A stretch of DNA of 64,000 nucleotides. Origin: Clostridia bacterium (lineage in GTDB: Bacteria; Bacillota; Clostridia; Christensenellales; Borkfalkiaceae). Where the stretch lies: NCBI GenBank assembly GCA_028720205.1, contig JAQYLE010000017.1, positions 91,982 through 155,981 on the forward strand. Direction: 5' to 3'. Of this stretch, positions 1 to 9,544 are shown piece after piece. The notes under the pieces were generated by a model. It was not told where the DNA came from. It did no database searches and saw only the letters and a list, made by a program, of their open reading frames with translations. Made by a program: the position numbers and the translations under genes. Within the stretch, counting starts at the first letter, position 1, and the number at the start of each line of letters is the position of its first letter.

Positions 1-611
1 ACCTCGTTGATGATGAGGTTATCGCAATATCGGAGCGCCGCTTTGATTTTATCGTTTTTACCAAGCTCGGAATCGCTGATTAAGTCCACCGACGTCTTTA
101 AACCGAGCGATTGGACGTATTTCAAGCATTTTGCCGCAACCGTTCCCTCTTCCTCATCCTCTTTGTCAAGCTCGTTCAACAAGAATAAATAGCCAAGGTG
201 AAAATAACCGCAACCCTCGAAATCAATTTCGCGGATCTCCTTTTCGCCGTAAGCCGAACAACCGCTGATAAAGCTGAAAAAGGTTCTCGAATTGGTTTCA
301 ACGTCGCTCATAACGGAAGAGTTCGAGGTGAAAACGGCAGCATTGACGACAACGTTTTTACAATCTACGCCGTTCTTCTCCATTTCGCCGATTACGTATT
401 CGCCGAGAGAGTCATTTCCGACCATACCCGCCGCTTTCAAGGTTTGCGTATTGTCGATTTTTGCGAGGTCGATAATCGTGTTGCACACGCAACCGCCCAC
501 TTGCTTATCCACCGATAAAACGTGTGCAATCATGCTTTTTGCGGGATATACGTCAATCTTCTTGATTTCGTCCACAATAATGTTGCCCGCAATCAAAATA
601 CCGTTTTTCAT
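1..611 (-). CDS. PfkB-family sugar kinase, C-terminus beyond the window
   Basis: The reading frame opens with ATG at 611 and runs off the left edge without a stop, so about 203 N-terminal residues are present. The start reads MKNGILIAGNIIVDEI, followed near residue 37 by a VGGCVCNTIIDLAKI stretch and AAGMVGNDSLGEYV. This is the usual PfkB/ribokinase N-terminus, with a substrate-binding GG..N and a G.D..G signature. The family phosphorylates sugars such as fructose, ribose or 2-keto-3-deoxygluconate in the cytoplasm. The start codon overlaps the stop of the cupin isomerase upstream (ATGA), which suggests translational coupling. With a mannose/lyxose isomerase-like partner, fructokinase activity is the simplest guess, but the ATP-binding C-terminus and substrate-defining residues are not all visible. 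Family assignment is firm; substrate is inferred. Confidence 0.85.
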   Translation of the reverse strand, partial: MKNGILIAGNIIVDEIKKIDVYPAKSMIAHVLSVDKQVGGCVCNTIIDLAKIDNTQTLKAAGMVGNDSLGEYVIGEMEKNGVDCKNVVVNAAVFTSNSSVMSDVETNSRTFFSFISGCSAYGEKEIREIDFEGCGYFHLGYLFLLNELDKEDEEEGTVAAKCLKYVQSLGLKTSVDLISDSELGKNDKIKAALRYCDNLIINE

Positions 612-1138
612 TTACCTACCCTAACCATGGTTTCATCGGTGAACACGTCGTTTTCATCCGTACTTCTCGTGGAGAACTCGGAGACGATACAACCTTCTTC
701 CGCTGCTTGAAACCAGTGCATCGTATTGGGATAAATCGTGAATTGATCGCCGGGATTGAGTTCGATTTCGTGGAAAACGGAAAACTTGTATTTCTTGGGA
801 AGGCGCGCTTTAATATTTTTCGTGGGTTCGCCGGGAACGTAGAGATACATCTTACCGTAGCGAACGCGGAACGTTTCTTCTTTTCCTTCTTTCCCATCCA
901 CAGGCGGGTGCATGTGTTCAGGACAGGTTTGGAAAGGCAACATGCAAATTTCTTTTGCGCAAACGCGGTCGGTATTCACGTAAACGACGATTTGCAAACC
1001 GAGGTCATAAATATCGTTAAGTCCTTCATCAACGTATTCGATTTCCTCTTTTTCCTTATCCGTCAAAACGATGTGCGCTTTTTCAAACATTTCCAACGTT
1101 TTTTGGCGGATGTCCAACTTTGTTTTTTCGTCTATCAT
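608..1138 (-). CDS. D-lyxose/D-mannose isomerase-like cupin
   Basis: A 176-residue single-domain cupin of the D-lyxose ketol-isomerase family. These cytoplasmic Mn-dependent enzymes interconvert D-lyxose/D-xylulose and usually also D-mannose/D-fructose. The metal ligands are visible: CPEHMHPP gives the HxH pair, KEETFRV the Glu, and PNTMHWF the later His. It is preceded by a good ribosome site and lies 28 bp after the upstream glycosidase gene. It overlaps the sugar kinase by 4 bp. In an operon with a beta-mannosidase-like GH2 enzyme, a mannose-to-fructose step before phosphorylation fits well. The substrate is inference; the fold and ligands are read directly. Confidence 0.85.
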   Translation of the reverse strand: MIDEKTKLDIRQKTLEMFEKAHIVLTDKEKEEIEYVDEGLNDIYDLGLQIVVYVNTDRVCAKEICMLPFQTCPEHMHPPVDGKEGKEETFRVRYGKMYLYVPGEPTKNIKARLPKKYKFSVFHEIELNPGDQFTIYPNTMHWFQAAEEGCIVSEFSTRSTDENDVFTDETMVRVGK

Positions 1139-1166
1139 AATATTTCTCCTTTCGGGTTTTCCCGTT

Positions 1167-2282
1167 TTACTTTTCGCCTTTTAAATATCGGACGTACGAC
1201 TGGGACTCGAAAATTTCGCCAATCGTCTTTTTATCCGTTCTCAATAGATACGCAAGCATCGAAAGATCTTTCTTTTCCATCTTCTTAGAGAACGTCTTCT
1301 CAAATAATTCTCCAAGGTAGTCGATTTTTTGATTCATTTCTTTAAAGAAATAATAAAGAGGCAACTTCACGTTGTTTTCGTCGATCAACTTAAATTTCCC
1401 GCAAGGCTCGTTGTTGTAAAATTCCCAAAAGAGAATAAATTCCGAACCGTAGGAGAGCGAGGCAATCGTCACGTTTTCCACGTTTTTAATCATCTCTTCG
1501 TCGGAAATCTCCTTTTTAAGAAGACCGTAGTCCATAAACGCGTCAAACTCGCCAACGAAAACCTTTTTATAGAACGTACCGTCGAGATAATCGGTGAAAT
1601 TAGCTTGCGATTCGATATAGTTCAAACACTCCGTCAAACGGTTGTTGTTTTGCGAGTCGTAACAGCTATACGAAACGGCGTCTACCTTGATTTTGGGAAG
1701 CACGTAGTTGACGAGTCGTTTTAAACCAAGGTCTTTCGCGCCGATTACAAGGTTGACTTCCACGTAATAGGAAACCATAACGTCTTTATGCGGAATCGTA
1801 TTTCTTGCGTCGATAATCGCTTGTTGACGAATCTCATAGCAACGAGTCATCGATTTTAAATCGTTTTCGTCACATTCAGCATAGTGATAATAGCGGCATC
1901 TTTGCGCGAGCCAATCTCCCTCCCAATTACCGATCATGAAATGTTTACCGCTACCGTCGTACTCTTTCAAGAAATACGCTGCAAGCTCGTAAGCATAGTC
2001 GTATTCCGCCTTTTCCCACGCTTCACCGCTGCCGAAAAGGTCAATGGGGGTCGCCCACATCAAATAGGTCTTAAACGGCATACTAAACACCTTTTTAAAG
2101 GTTTCATGCTTGACGACTTCAAGATTTTTTCCCGTTAAATGCGCCAATTCGGGATAATTGGCAAAGTTGAGGTCAACTTTGATTTCTTCCATGCCCAATT
2201 TGAGCATTTCACGCGCCGCCTCTAAAAGAGAACCGTCTTCGTGATAGTATTTAGCGCCGATAATTTGCGCACCAAGTTTCAA
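1167..2282 (-). CDS. Intracellular TIM-barrel glycosidase, clan GH-A-like, family not recognised
   Basis: A 371-residue protein without signal peptide. I do not recognise the CAZy family, but the pattern is that of a clan-A (beta/alpha)8 hydrolase. A GNWEGDW motif puts a Glu (about 121) after Asn-Trp at the place of the acid/base. VFVGEFDAFM puts a Glu (about 245) at the place of the nucleophile. FWEFYNNEP near 285-293 fits the end of strand 8. The same three motifs occur in the same order in the N-terminal domain of the membrane-anchored protein at 4747-7746, so the two are paralogues: one intracellular, one surface-exposed. It overlaps the GH2 gene by 4 bp. It probably cleaves the imported oligosaccharide. 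Activity and substrate are unknown. Confidence 0.75.
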   Translation of the reverse strand: MKLGAQIIGAKYYHEDGSLLEAAREMLKLGMEEIKVDLNFANYPELAHLTGKNLEVVKHETFKKVFSMPFKTYLMWATPIDLFGSGEAWEKAEYDYAYELAAYFLKEYDGSGKHFMIGNWEGDWLAQRCRYYHYAECDENDLKSMTRCYEIRQQAIIDARNTIPHKDVMVSYYVEVNLVIGAKDLGLKRLVNYVLPKIKVDAVSYSCYDSQNNNRLTECLNYIESQANFTDYLDGTFYKKVFVGEFDAFMDYGLLKKEISDEEMIKNVENVTIASLSYGSEFILFWEFYNNEPCGKFKLIDENNVKLPLYYFFKEMNQKIDYLGELFEKTFSKKMEKKDLSMLAYLLRTDKKTIGEIFESQSYVRYLKGEK

Positions 2283-4750
2283 GACTCACTTCCTCCTTTC
2301 GTAAAGTTTTCGATTTTAAGATTACCCTCACGGTAGCCCTCGCATTTTAAAACGCGAGATTCACCGCTTAACAAGCACAAATAGTTGTCCTCGATTAAGA
2401 ATTCGCCCGTGTGCTCGATTTCTTCTAACGAAACGAAATACGCCGCGTTTTCGCCGACGTTTTTAACCGTCAACTCGCCGTCTTGATAAGAAAGGGCAAG
2501 ATTTACCTCTTTCTCTTCCATTAAAGGCGCGAAAACGTGCGTTTCGCTTGTTCCGAAACAATAGTTCTCCACCGTGTTACCATAGGTCAAACGGATAAAG
2601 AATACTCCGTCGATATTAGGTGTGAAAGAAATATCCGCAAGTTTTTTATCGGTATTTACCGCAACGCCCGATTCGTAAACACAAGCGTCAACAATCTCAT
2701 CACCAGAAATTATTTCCACTCTCACGGGTTCAACGTACGTTTCGTTTCCAAGGTTGCTTAAATGCAATTCCGCTTTCAATTCGCTTCCTTTCGGCACGCA
2801 TACGGAATCGTATTTAAGATTCGCAAAGACGGGCGCATACGCTTTTTTCAGCGCGTAATACGCCATTTTGGGAACGCGGTAGTAATCGACAAGACTCGAA
2901 CAGCAAACGTTGGGCCAAGGCTCGTTGAATTGCCAAATATTCGAACCGCTGCAACAGAACGCACGGCCGCGGCTACGCGCGATAATATAGCGCAAGCCCT
3001 CCGCTTGCAAAAGCTGACTGCCGTGAATATCAAGGCGGATATCGTTTGCCTTTTCGCCAAACGCTTCCACGTCGCGCTTAATCGTTTCCCACCACCATGC
3101 GCCATGGATTCTCCAAGCCAAATCGGTGCGTTTCACCGTTTCGGGATTTAAGAACTTCTTCATGGACGAATAGGAAATCATACCGTCCGAACCAACCTCG
3201 CCGTGATATTGGCAACGGGAACGGTTATTATCGGAATAATGTTGCGTCGTGCCCATATAATACCAAGGACCGTGAACGTTGTGGTTGGTTTTATTGAGGA
3301 TACTCTCGTCGTCGAGCTGATTATCGAAATTCGGACCGCAAGGAGTGGTCGGAATAAACTGCTTTCTCGGATCGTAAGCTTCCACTAGACTTTTCAAAAG
3401 CGCAATGTTTTTATGATCGTAGTCGACGGGTACTTTTCTTGCAAGGTTGGTATTCGACGTCAATTCATTGCCGCCGCAATACGTTACGGTGGAAACGTGG
3501 TTTCTAACCGTTTTTATAATATGTACGGAACTCTTCGTGAGCTCTTCCAAAAATTCAGGCTCAACGCTTGGAATCCCCTCCAAACCGCTACTACTTTGCA
3601 TGAAATCTTGCCATACCATTATGCCGTATTTATCGCAAAGTTGATAGAAATAGTCGGTTTCAAAGACGCCGCCGCCCCAAAGACGAATTAAATTGACGTT
3701 CGCCCGTTTGATCATTTTAAACCACTCGTCGTAGCCCCCCTTATCAATTCTACCAAGGAGTTGATCGAAGGGCAGGAAAATCGTGCCTTTCGAATAAATC
3801 TTTTTGCCGTTTACAACGATTGTATAAGGCAAAGAATCTTCGGGCGCCCCCTCGTTCTTTTCATAGGCAAGGCTTCTAAAACCAACCGAAAGCGTTCTTT
3901 CGTCCGCAACCGCAACCCCGTCGAAAAGACGCACTTTCAACGTGTAGAGCGCTTGTTCGCCGTAGGTGTTCGGATACCAAAGTTCGGGGTTTTCCACCTC
4001 GATTACGAAATTGCCGTTTTTACAGACGGTCACCTTTTCATTATAGACGGTTTTTCCATCTTTTTCTAGCGTAATTTCAGTAGGCACGCCATCGAACGAA
4101 CCGGTGGAAAGATCAAGATTCAATACCCACTTTCCCGCCACAAAGTCCGTTTGCGCGAACAGGTCGGTAATTTCGTATTTTTCGCTCACGACAAGCTCCA
4201 CGCCGCGAAAAATACCAACGGCTACCATTTGCGCGCAAAAATCCCAAGCGTAAGCGAAGCGTTGGTCTTGATACTTACATTTCGTTCCGCGACCGATTTG
4301 CGTTTCGTCTTCGGGAATATTTTCAAGCAATACGGTAAGCTCGTTTTCCTCTTTTAAGTCGTTCGTAACGTCAAACACCGCGGGCGTGTGAATATTTTTA
4401 TGGTTTCCGAGTTTTCTACCGTTTAAATAGAAATTCGCCTCGAAATTCACGCCGGCAAATTCAATGCGCGCCTTTCTGCCCAAAACCTCTTTAGGAAGCG
4501 TGAATTTTTTCACGTATTTCCAATTTTTATGTTGCGCCCACTCGTTTAACAGCGCGTTGTGTCCGACGAACGGATCGTCGATTAAACCGTTATTCAAAAG
4601 ATCAAGTTGCACGCCGCCGGGAACGGTTGCGGGAAGATTTTCAAAAAGATGACCGATTCTGAAATCCACGCCCGATTCCATATTAAACGTTCCGCAATCG
4701 GCATAGAAACAACTAAAAAGCCAATCATTTCCGTTTAAACAAATTCTCAT
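2279..4750 (-). CDS. GH2 beta-mannosidase-like glycoside hydrolase
   Basis: 823 residues, no signal peptide, so cytoplasmic. The architecture is GH2: an N-terminal sugar-binding jelly roll (roughly 1-190), an Ig-like domain (about 195-295), a TIM barrel (about 300-640) and a C-terminal beta domain. The barrel carries RLWGGGVFETDYFYQLCD and IMVWQDFM, both typical of the beta-mannosidase branch. Glu429 in CGGNEL is the likely acid/base and Glu518 in HGEVG the likely nucleophile. It overlaps both neighbours by 4 bp. The likely role is exo-release of beta-linked mannose from imported oligosaccharides, feeding the isomerase and kinase downstream. Specificity within GH2 (mannose, or mannosyl/glucosaminyl) cannot be settled by reading. 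Confidence 0.85.
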   Translation of the reverse strand: MRICLNGNDWLFSCFYADCGTFNMESGVDFRIGHLFENLPATVPGGVQLDLLNNGLIDDPFVGHNALLNEWAQHKNWKYVKKFTLPKEVLGRKARIEFAGVNFEANFYLNGRKLGNHKNIHTPAVFDVTNDLKEENELTVLLENIPEDETQIGRGTKCKYQDQRFAYAWDFCAQMVAVGIFRGVELVVSEKYEITDLFAQTDFVAGKWVLNLDLSTGSFDGVPTEITLEKDGKTVYNEKVTVCKNGNFVIEVENPELWYPNTYGEQALYTLKVRLFDGVAVADERTLSVGFRSLAYEKNEGAPEDSLPYTIVVNGKKIYSKGTIFLPFDQLLGRIDKGGYDEWFKMIKRANVNLIRLWGGGVFETDYFYQLCDKYGIMVWQDFMQSSSGLEGIPSVEPEFLEELTKSSVHIIKTVRNHVSTVTYCGGNELTSNTNLARKVPVDYDHKNIALLKSLVEAYDPRKQFIPTTPCGPNFDNQLDDESILNKTNHNVHGPWYYMGTTQHYSDNNRSRCQYHGEVGSDGMISYSSMKKFLNPETVKRTDLAWRIHGAWWWETIKRDVEAFGEKANDIRLDIHGSQLLQAEGLRYIIARSRGRAFCCSGSNIWQFNEPWPNVCCSSLVDYYRVPKMAYYALKKAYAPVFANLKYDSVCVPKGSELKAELHLSNLGNETYVEPVRVEIISGDEIVDACVYESGVAVNTDKKLADISFTPNIDGVFFIRLTYGNTVENYCFGTSETHVFAPLMEEKEVNLALSYQDGELTVKNVGENAAYFVSLEEIEHTGEFLIEDNYLCLLSGESRVLKCEGYREGNLKIENFTKGGSES

Positions 4751-7746
4751 AACGCTTTCTTACCCTTTTTTATTAATACTTTCACAACCACAAACGCTAT
4801 GCCGCCAAACACCGCGGCGCCAATGCCGATTGCAACAAACACCCAAGGAGAAACCCCTTCTTCTCCCTTTTCTTTTGCAGCAACGCCCTGGAAATAGAAG
4901 TTTTTCACAGCGCGATTGCCCGCAAGGTCATACGCGGTGTATTCCACCTTGTAAATCGCTCCAATCGTGGGGGTAAACTTACCGTCAGTGGGCGTGATTT
5001 CTAAGAAACCGCCGTCCATGAAATAGAATACGCGGCAAGTGGTGGCGTCCGCCATTTCTTCCGCCGTCGCATAGTTATCCGAAACGGTCATTTGAGGCAA
5101 CGAAACCTCCGATCCCAAAATAATCTCTTCGGGAATTTCGCTGGAGAAAGTAAGCTCGGGGGGAATCGCGTCGATATAATCACTCGAAGCAATTTCCGCT
5201 GCACCGTAAATTTTCACGTCGTACATTTGCGGATTCCAACGGTTAGAGTCGGCATAATTCAAACGAATACGAATATATCTCATCCCCTCGGGAATCAACT
5301 GTCTATTCACGATTAAATTATAATAGTAACCCAGCCCGATTACTTTGCTTTCCCTTAAGTTGCAAGTGATTTCCGTCCAAGTGGAATTATCGGGAGAAAC
5401 GTACACGTGCAAAGTATCCATCGCATTTGCGCCGAACGTATTCAATTCAATGGAGAACCCGCCGACGTCTTCCGCCGTTTTATAAGTAACGTAGCAATAA
5501 TTGTAAGCATTCCAATCGAGGATATAGCCGATGGAAGTATTGTTAAAATAATCTTTAAAGAATTTGAGTTCGGGACGCTCCTTCTCCACGTCAAGGGTGT
5601 AGAATTGCACGTTGAACTGCTCGAAATATTTGGGTTTTACGCCGGCGGCGAAATTGACCGATCCGAAGCCCGCAAGCTCCGTGCCGGGCGTTTTCTTTTC
5701 ATCGTCTTCGTAGGAAACGGTGTAGTAGCCCTCGAAAGAGTCGTGCACGAGTTCTTCGCCAAACGCCATAACAGCCACAAGCACTCTCACCGAAACGGGT
5801 TTTTCCAAGCCGCCGCCCGTTGCGATAATATCGATATACGAAGATCCGTTGACTTTTCCAAGCACCTCGCCGTATTCGTTTACTTCCACGAAATAACGGT
5901 TGGACGTGGTATAAGAAATTTTACCCGTGAAATTTTGACTAAATTCGGGCATCAATTCAAGGACTTCCCCCGAACCGACGTTGTACGACGCAAGATATTG
6001 AATCTCTGAAACGCCTTGTTTTCTTGCGCCAACACGCATACGGAACAAGAAATTGTTCGACGTGTCGGGCGTGATGACAACGTTATCAAGCGCAATGCCG
6101 TCCACCGTTTCAATCTTGAAATAACGATAGTCGGAAAGGTTAGTTTTCGTTACGAAATTGACTTGATACGTATAGACGCCGCCCTCTTCTTTCACAATGG
6201 AGTGATAGGCGTAAGTGAGCGCCTCGTCGTAAAACGTACCCGTATCGGAAACAAGAATTTGAACGTCGTTTTTATACGCTCTCGTCACGTTGTTAGGCTT
6301 TGTGGAAGATTGATAGGTCGCGGAAACGGTTACCCTGCCCGCGTCTTGACTCGTATGATAAACGACCCCCCTTCTCGCTTCTTCGGAAACGAGATTGCTC
6401 TCGTCGTTTAAAATGGAATAAAGATAGCGGTAGCTCGAAGTGAAGCTTCCGTCGGGACGAATCAACCAATAGCCGCGCATTTGATCGTTTTCATACGCTT
6501 GCTCGCCGCCGACGATATTGATATCGACGCCGTCCATCGGTTCGTTACAATAAAGTTGCCATACGAGAACGTATTCACACCCGAAATCGAGCGCAATTTC
6601 CGTTTGCGCCTGTATGACGCTGCTTTGCAATAAATCGCTCTCCGCACTCAAAGAAGCGTTCCATTTTTCATCGGGATGCAAGTGTTCCGCCGTACCGTAT
6701 TCGCCGAGCATGACTTTGGTCTTTTGTCCCGCGCGCATTGCACGACGCGCCACGCTGTTCCCCTCGCCGTCGAGATAGGTGTCGCCGATTTTATCGTGAT
6801 ACGTTTGAAGACGTTCGTTCAACGTGTCCACCAAACGAACGTGTGCCGTTTGCCAATTGGAATAAGAATACAAATCGCAATCGGTGTAAGGGACGACCGT
6901 GTCGAGAAGAATCGGGCTATCGGGATAAGGATACGGTGCGTGATCCACCCCTTCCACGTAGATAAAGTTGATTTCAAGCGCGTGTTTAACCGTTACGTCG
7001 GTGAACTTTCCAAGCTCTTTCACCGCTTTGTCCACGCCTGCTTGACGGGCGTTGAACCAATCGACAAGACCTTGTAAAGAACGCTTCACTTTTGCGTCCG
7101 TTTCAGCGGTTGCGTCCTCAAACGAACCGTCCGTACGGGTATCGTACAAATATCCGTCTTTACCAACGCGACAAAAGTTTGTGCCCATCATGTTGTCGCC
7201 TTCCCAATTTTGCAAAACGAACGTTTTACCAGTGCCGTTATATTCACGCAACAAGTATTTTGCAACGTCGTACGTCTCTCCGGAAATACGAGCTTTCTCC
7301 TCTTCCGACATACCGTCGTTCCATCTTACCTCTTTCGCTCTATTCTCGGTGTTAAAGGTAATCGTTTCAAACACGTAAGTGGAAAAGTCCATATCAAGGA
7401 CGTTTCGATACGGTTGTGAGGAAAGTAAGTCCACGCAGTTTTTAACGTTGTAGGATTCCCAATCGACGTTATACGCGTACGACGTGGTCATGGAGCTTGC
7501 GGCAAGCCAAAGTTTGATGACGTTAGAGCCAAGTTCAAGCACTTGATTTGCGCCGTCTTCCAACGAAGAAACCGTTGGATCAAACGCATAATAGCCACCC
7601 GCCGTCGTAACGCCGACAACATCCGCAACGGTACGCGAATCCTCCGCTTTCGCTACGCTCTCCCTCCCGCCCGTTAAACCGGAAAGCGAAGCCGCTAACG
7701 CCGCTGCGGAAAGGACGGTCAATATATTTTTCGTTTTTTTCTTCAT
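4747..7746 (-). CDS. Membrane-anchored TIM-barrel glycosidase with discoidin-like and Ig-like domains
   Basis: 999 residues. A signal peptide (about 1-35) is followed by a catalytic-looking barrel homologous to the protein at 1167-2282. Glu182 lies in QNWEGD and Glu349 in LGEYGTAE, with VWQLYCNEP closing the barrel. A beta-rich region follows, then a discoidin (F5/8C)-like carbohydrate-binding domain (about 690-860) and an Ig-like domain. The C-terminus has a single hydrophobic segment (about 968-993) followed by KKGKKAL. The protein is therefore likely tethered outside the cell with its barrel exposed. It sits between the permease genes and the GH2 gene with 4-bp spacing or overlap. It may cut the polymer into transportable oligosaccharides. 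The glycosidase family is not recognised. Confidence 0.75.
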   Translation of the reverse strand: MKKKTKNILTVLSAAALAASLSGLTGGRESVAKAEDSRTVADVVGVTTAGGYYAFDPTVSSLEDGANQVLELGSNVIKLWLAASSMTTSYAYNVDWESYNVKNCVDLLSSQPYRNVLDMDFSTYVFETITFNTENRAKEVRWNDGMSEEEKARISGETYDVAKYLLREYNGTGKTFVLQNWEGDNMMGTNFCRVGKDGYLYDTRTDGSFEDATAETDAKVKRSLQGLVDWFNARQAGVDKAVKELGKFTDVTVKHALEINFIYVEGVDHAPYPYPDSPILLDTVVPYTDCDLYSYSNWQTAHVRLVDTLNERLQTYHDKIGDTYLDGEGNSVARRAMRAGQKTKVMLGEYGTAEHLHPDEKWNASLSAESDLLQSSVIQAQTEIALDFGCEYVLVWQLYCNEPMDGVDINIVGGEQAYENDQMRGYWLIRPDGSFTSSYRYLYSILNDESNLVSEEARRGVVYHTSQDAGRVTVSATYQSSTKPNNVTRAYKNDVQILVSDTGTFYDEALTYAYHSIVKEEGGVYTYQVNFVTKTNLSDYRYFKIETVDGIALDNVVITPDTSNNFLFRMRVGARKQGVSEIQYLASYNVGSGEVLELMPEFSQNFTGKISYTTSNRYFVEVNEYGEVLGKVNGSSYIDIIATGGGLEKPVSVRVLVAVMAFGEELVHDSFEGYYTVSYEDDEKKTPGTELAGFGSVNFAAGVKPKYFEQFNVQFYTLDVEKERPELKFFKDYFNNTSIGYILDWNAYNYCYVTYKTAEDVGGFSIELNTFGANAMDTLHVYVSPDNSTWTEITCNLRESKVIGLGYYYNLIVNRQLIPEGMRYIRIRLNYADSNRWNPQMYDVKIYGAAEIASSDYIDAIPPELTFSSEIPEEIILGSEVSLPQMTVSDNYATAEEMADATTCRVFYFMDGGFLEITPTDGKFTPTIGAIYKVEYTAYDLAGNRAVKNFYFQGVAAKEKGEEGVSPWVFVAIGIGAAVFGGIAFVVVKVLIKKGKKAL

Positions 7747-7749
7747 CCA

Positions 7750-8616
7750 TTACCCCTTTACGGCTCCCATAATCATACCGCTGATAATATACTTTTGGAA
7801 AATGATATAAATGATAATAATCGGGAACGCCACGATGAAAATCGCGGTCGTAAAATAGTTCCAGCTTGCGCCATAGGTCGATTTATATTGGAAAAGCCCC
7901 GTGGACAACGTTCTAAATTCGGGATCGGTGACGTAGATATACGGGCCTAAGAAGTCGTTCCAACAGCCGATAATCTTCGTTAATAAAATGGTGAAAACGA
8001 TCGGTTTCATCAAGGGTATGGCGACCGTGAAAACGTAACGCACGTAGCTGCATCCGTCCACAAAAGCCGCCTCGTCGAGGTCCTTGGGAACGCTCTTTAA
8101 AAATCCAACGAACATGAAAACGTTCATTTGCATACCGCCCACAATCCAAAGCAAGATTAAGGCAATCGGCGTGCCGTATACGTTCATAACGTCGTTTAAA
8201 ATAACGATATTCGCAACCAAGCTTCCGGGGAAATACATGGAAACGATGATGAAAGTAAATACTTTCGACGCACCGCGGAAATAGTTACGTTGTAACGGGA
8301 ACGCACAATATGCACATACACCCACCCCCACAACGCTGGCAATCGCCGTCATCCAAACGGTCGTGAAGAAACGCTTGAATACTTCCATGCTCTCAAAAAC
8401 AACGGCATAGTTGCCAAATTGAGGATTTTTCACAAATTCCGTGGGAAAATTCGCAAATTCAGTATCCGATTTTAAGGAAATATTCAAAAGCAAATACAAA
8501 GGATATAAGATTGTTAACGCAAGCAATGCTAAAAAGAAATAGGTGCACGTCGTTTTAATAATTTTAATGCGGCGCATGCTCTTGAATTTCTCTTTTTGAA
8601 CAATCGTTTCGCTCAT
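7750..8616 (-). CDS. Carbohydrate ABC transporter permease, MalG type
   Basis: 288 residues with six predicted membrane segments. The first spans about 20-45, and the EAA loop reads DLDEAAFVDGCSYVRYVFTVAIPLMKP near 180-205, the coupling-helix motif of CUT1 permeases. The C-terminus YIISGMIMGAVKG is typical of the MalG half. It forms the inner-membrane channel with the MalF-type partner, from which it is separated by 1 bp. No ATPase gene is in the operon, so a shared MsmX-type ATPase elsewhere is probably used. Substrate: the oligosaccharide handled by this locus, inferred. Confidence 0.93.
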   Translation of the reverse strand: MSETIVQKEKFKSMRRIKIIKTTCTYFFLALLALTILYPLYLLLNISLKSDTEFANFPTEFVKNPQFGNYAVVFESMEVFKRFFTTVWMTAIASVVGVGVCAYCAFPLQRNYFRGASKVFTFIIVSMYFPGSLVANIVILNDVMNVYGTPIALILLWIVGGMQMNVFMFVGFLKSVPKDLDEAAFVDGCSYVRYVFTVAIPLMKPIVFTILLTKIIGCWNDFLGPYIYVTDPEFRTLSTGLFQYKSTYGASWNYFTTAIFIVAFPIIIIYIIFQKYIISGMIMGAVKG

Positions 8617-8617
8617 A

Positions 8618-9532
8618 TCAATCGTCCTCCTTTTTGCCTCCGGTTAAACGCTTGAAGACAAGCATAACCGTGGTCACGAAAATGAAGTTATAGATGATAA
8701 TCGCGGAATTCATACCTTGCGTTCCGCTACCGTAGAGAACCATACGCAGGATATAGAATCCAATCGTTTCCGTGTTATAATTTCCGTTTGTCGTGAGCAA
8801 GATGTAGTCGGCCATACCGAGCGAACCGCTAATACCAATCCAAAAACAAATGACGAACGTCGGTTTTAAAAGAGGCATCGTAATATACCAAAACAGCTTG
8901 AAGCCCGAAGCGCCGTCGATTGCCGCAGCTTCGTATTGCGTTCCGTCAATCCCTTGCAAGCCTGCTATGTAGAGAATCATCGTATAGCCGAAGTTCCCCC
9001 ATACGGTTACAAGAACCACCCAATACAAAGAGGTTTGAGGATCGCCCAACAACGCCGTTTCGATGCCGAATTTTTCTAAAAGTTTAATCATCGGACCGGA
9101 ACCCGTATCGAGGATAATACCCCATACGAAACATACGACGACGCTCCCCAAAATCATCGGCATGAAATAGAGTGCGCGGAAGAAATTCTGTCCTTTCAAA
9201 TTTCTCGTTGTTAAAAATGCCGCGAGCAACGCAATGATATTATTGGGAAAAATCGTTAAAAGCGTGTATTTAATCGTTGTTAAGAACACTTCCGCAACTT
9301 CATCCCCGATCAATGAGAAAAAATCGATATAGTTTTGAAAACCGATAAACTCAAAAGGTGTGCTCGCACTTCTATAGTCCGTGAAAGAGAGCACTAAATT
9401 GAGAATTGCGGGTGACAAAGAAAATATCACGATTAAGATTAACGCAGGCAAACAACTCAACGTCGGAACGATGGGTTTTATTGCCGGCGAAACCCTAAAT
9501 TTTTTGTCAAACCATGAACGATTCTTGTTCAT
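8618..9532 (-). CDS. Carbohydrate ABC transporter permease, MalF type
   Basis: 304 residues, with an N-terminal cytoplasmic stretch and six hydrophobic segments. The EAA loop reads QYEAAAIDGASGFKLFWYITMPLLKP. This is the MalF-type partner of the permease directly downstream, one base apart. It starts 12 bp after the solute-binding protein gene, with the conserved order binding protein, MalF, MalG. It is the inner-membrane half of the sugar importer. The family call is secure; the substrate is inferred from neighbouring hydrolases. Confidence 0.93.
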   Translation of the reverse strand: MNKNRSWFDKKFRVSPAIKPIVPTLSCLPALILIVIFSLSPAILNLVLSFTDYRSASTPFEFIGFQNYIDFFSLIGDEVAEVFLTTIKYTLLTIFPNNIIALLAAFLTTRNLKGQNFFRALYFMPMILGSVVVCFVWGIILDTGSGPMIKLLEKFGIETALLGDPQTSLYWVVLVTVWGNFGYTMILYIAGLQGIDGTQYEAAAIDGASGFKLFWYITMPLLKPTFVICFWIGISGSLGMADYILLTTNGNYNTETIGFYILRMVLYGSGTQGMNSAIIIYNFIFVTTVMLVFKRLTGGKKEDD

Positions 9533-9544
9533 TCCAACTCCTTT

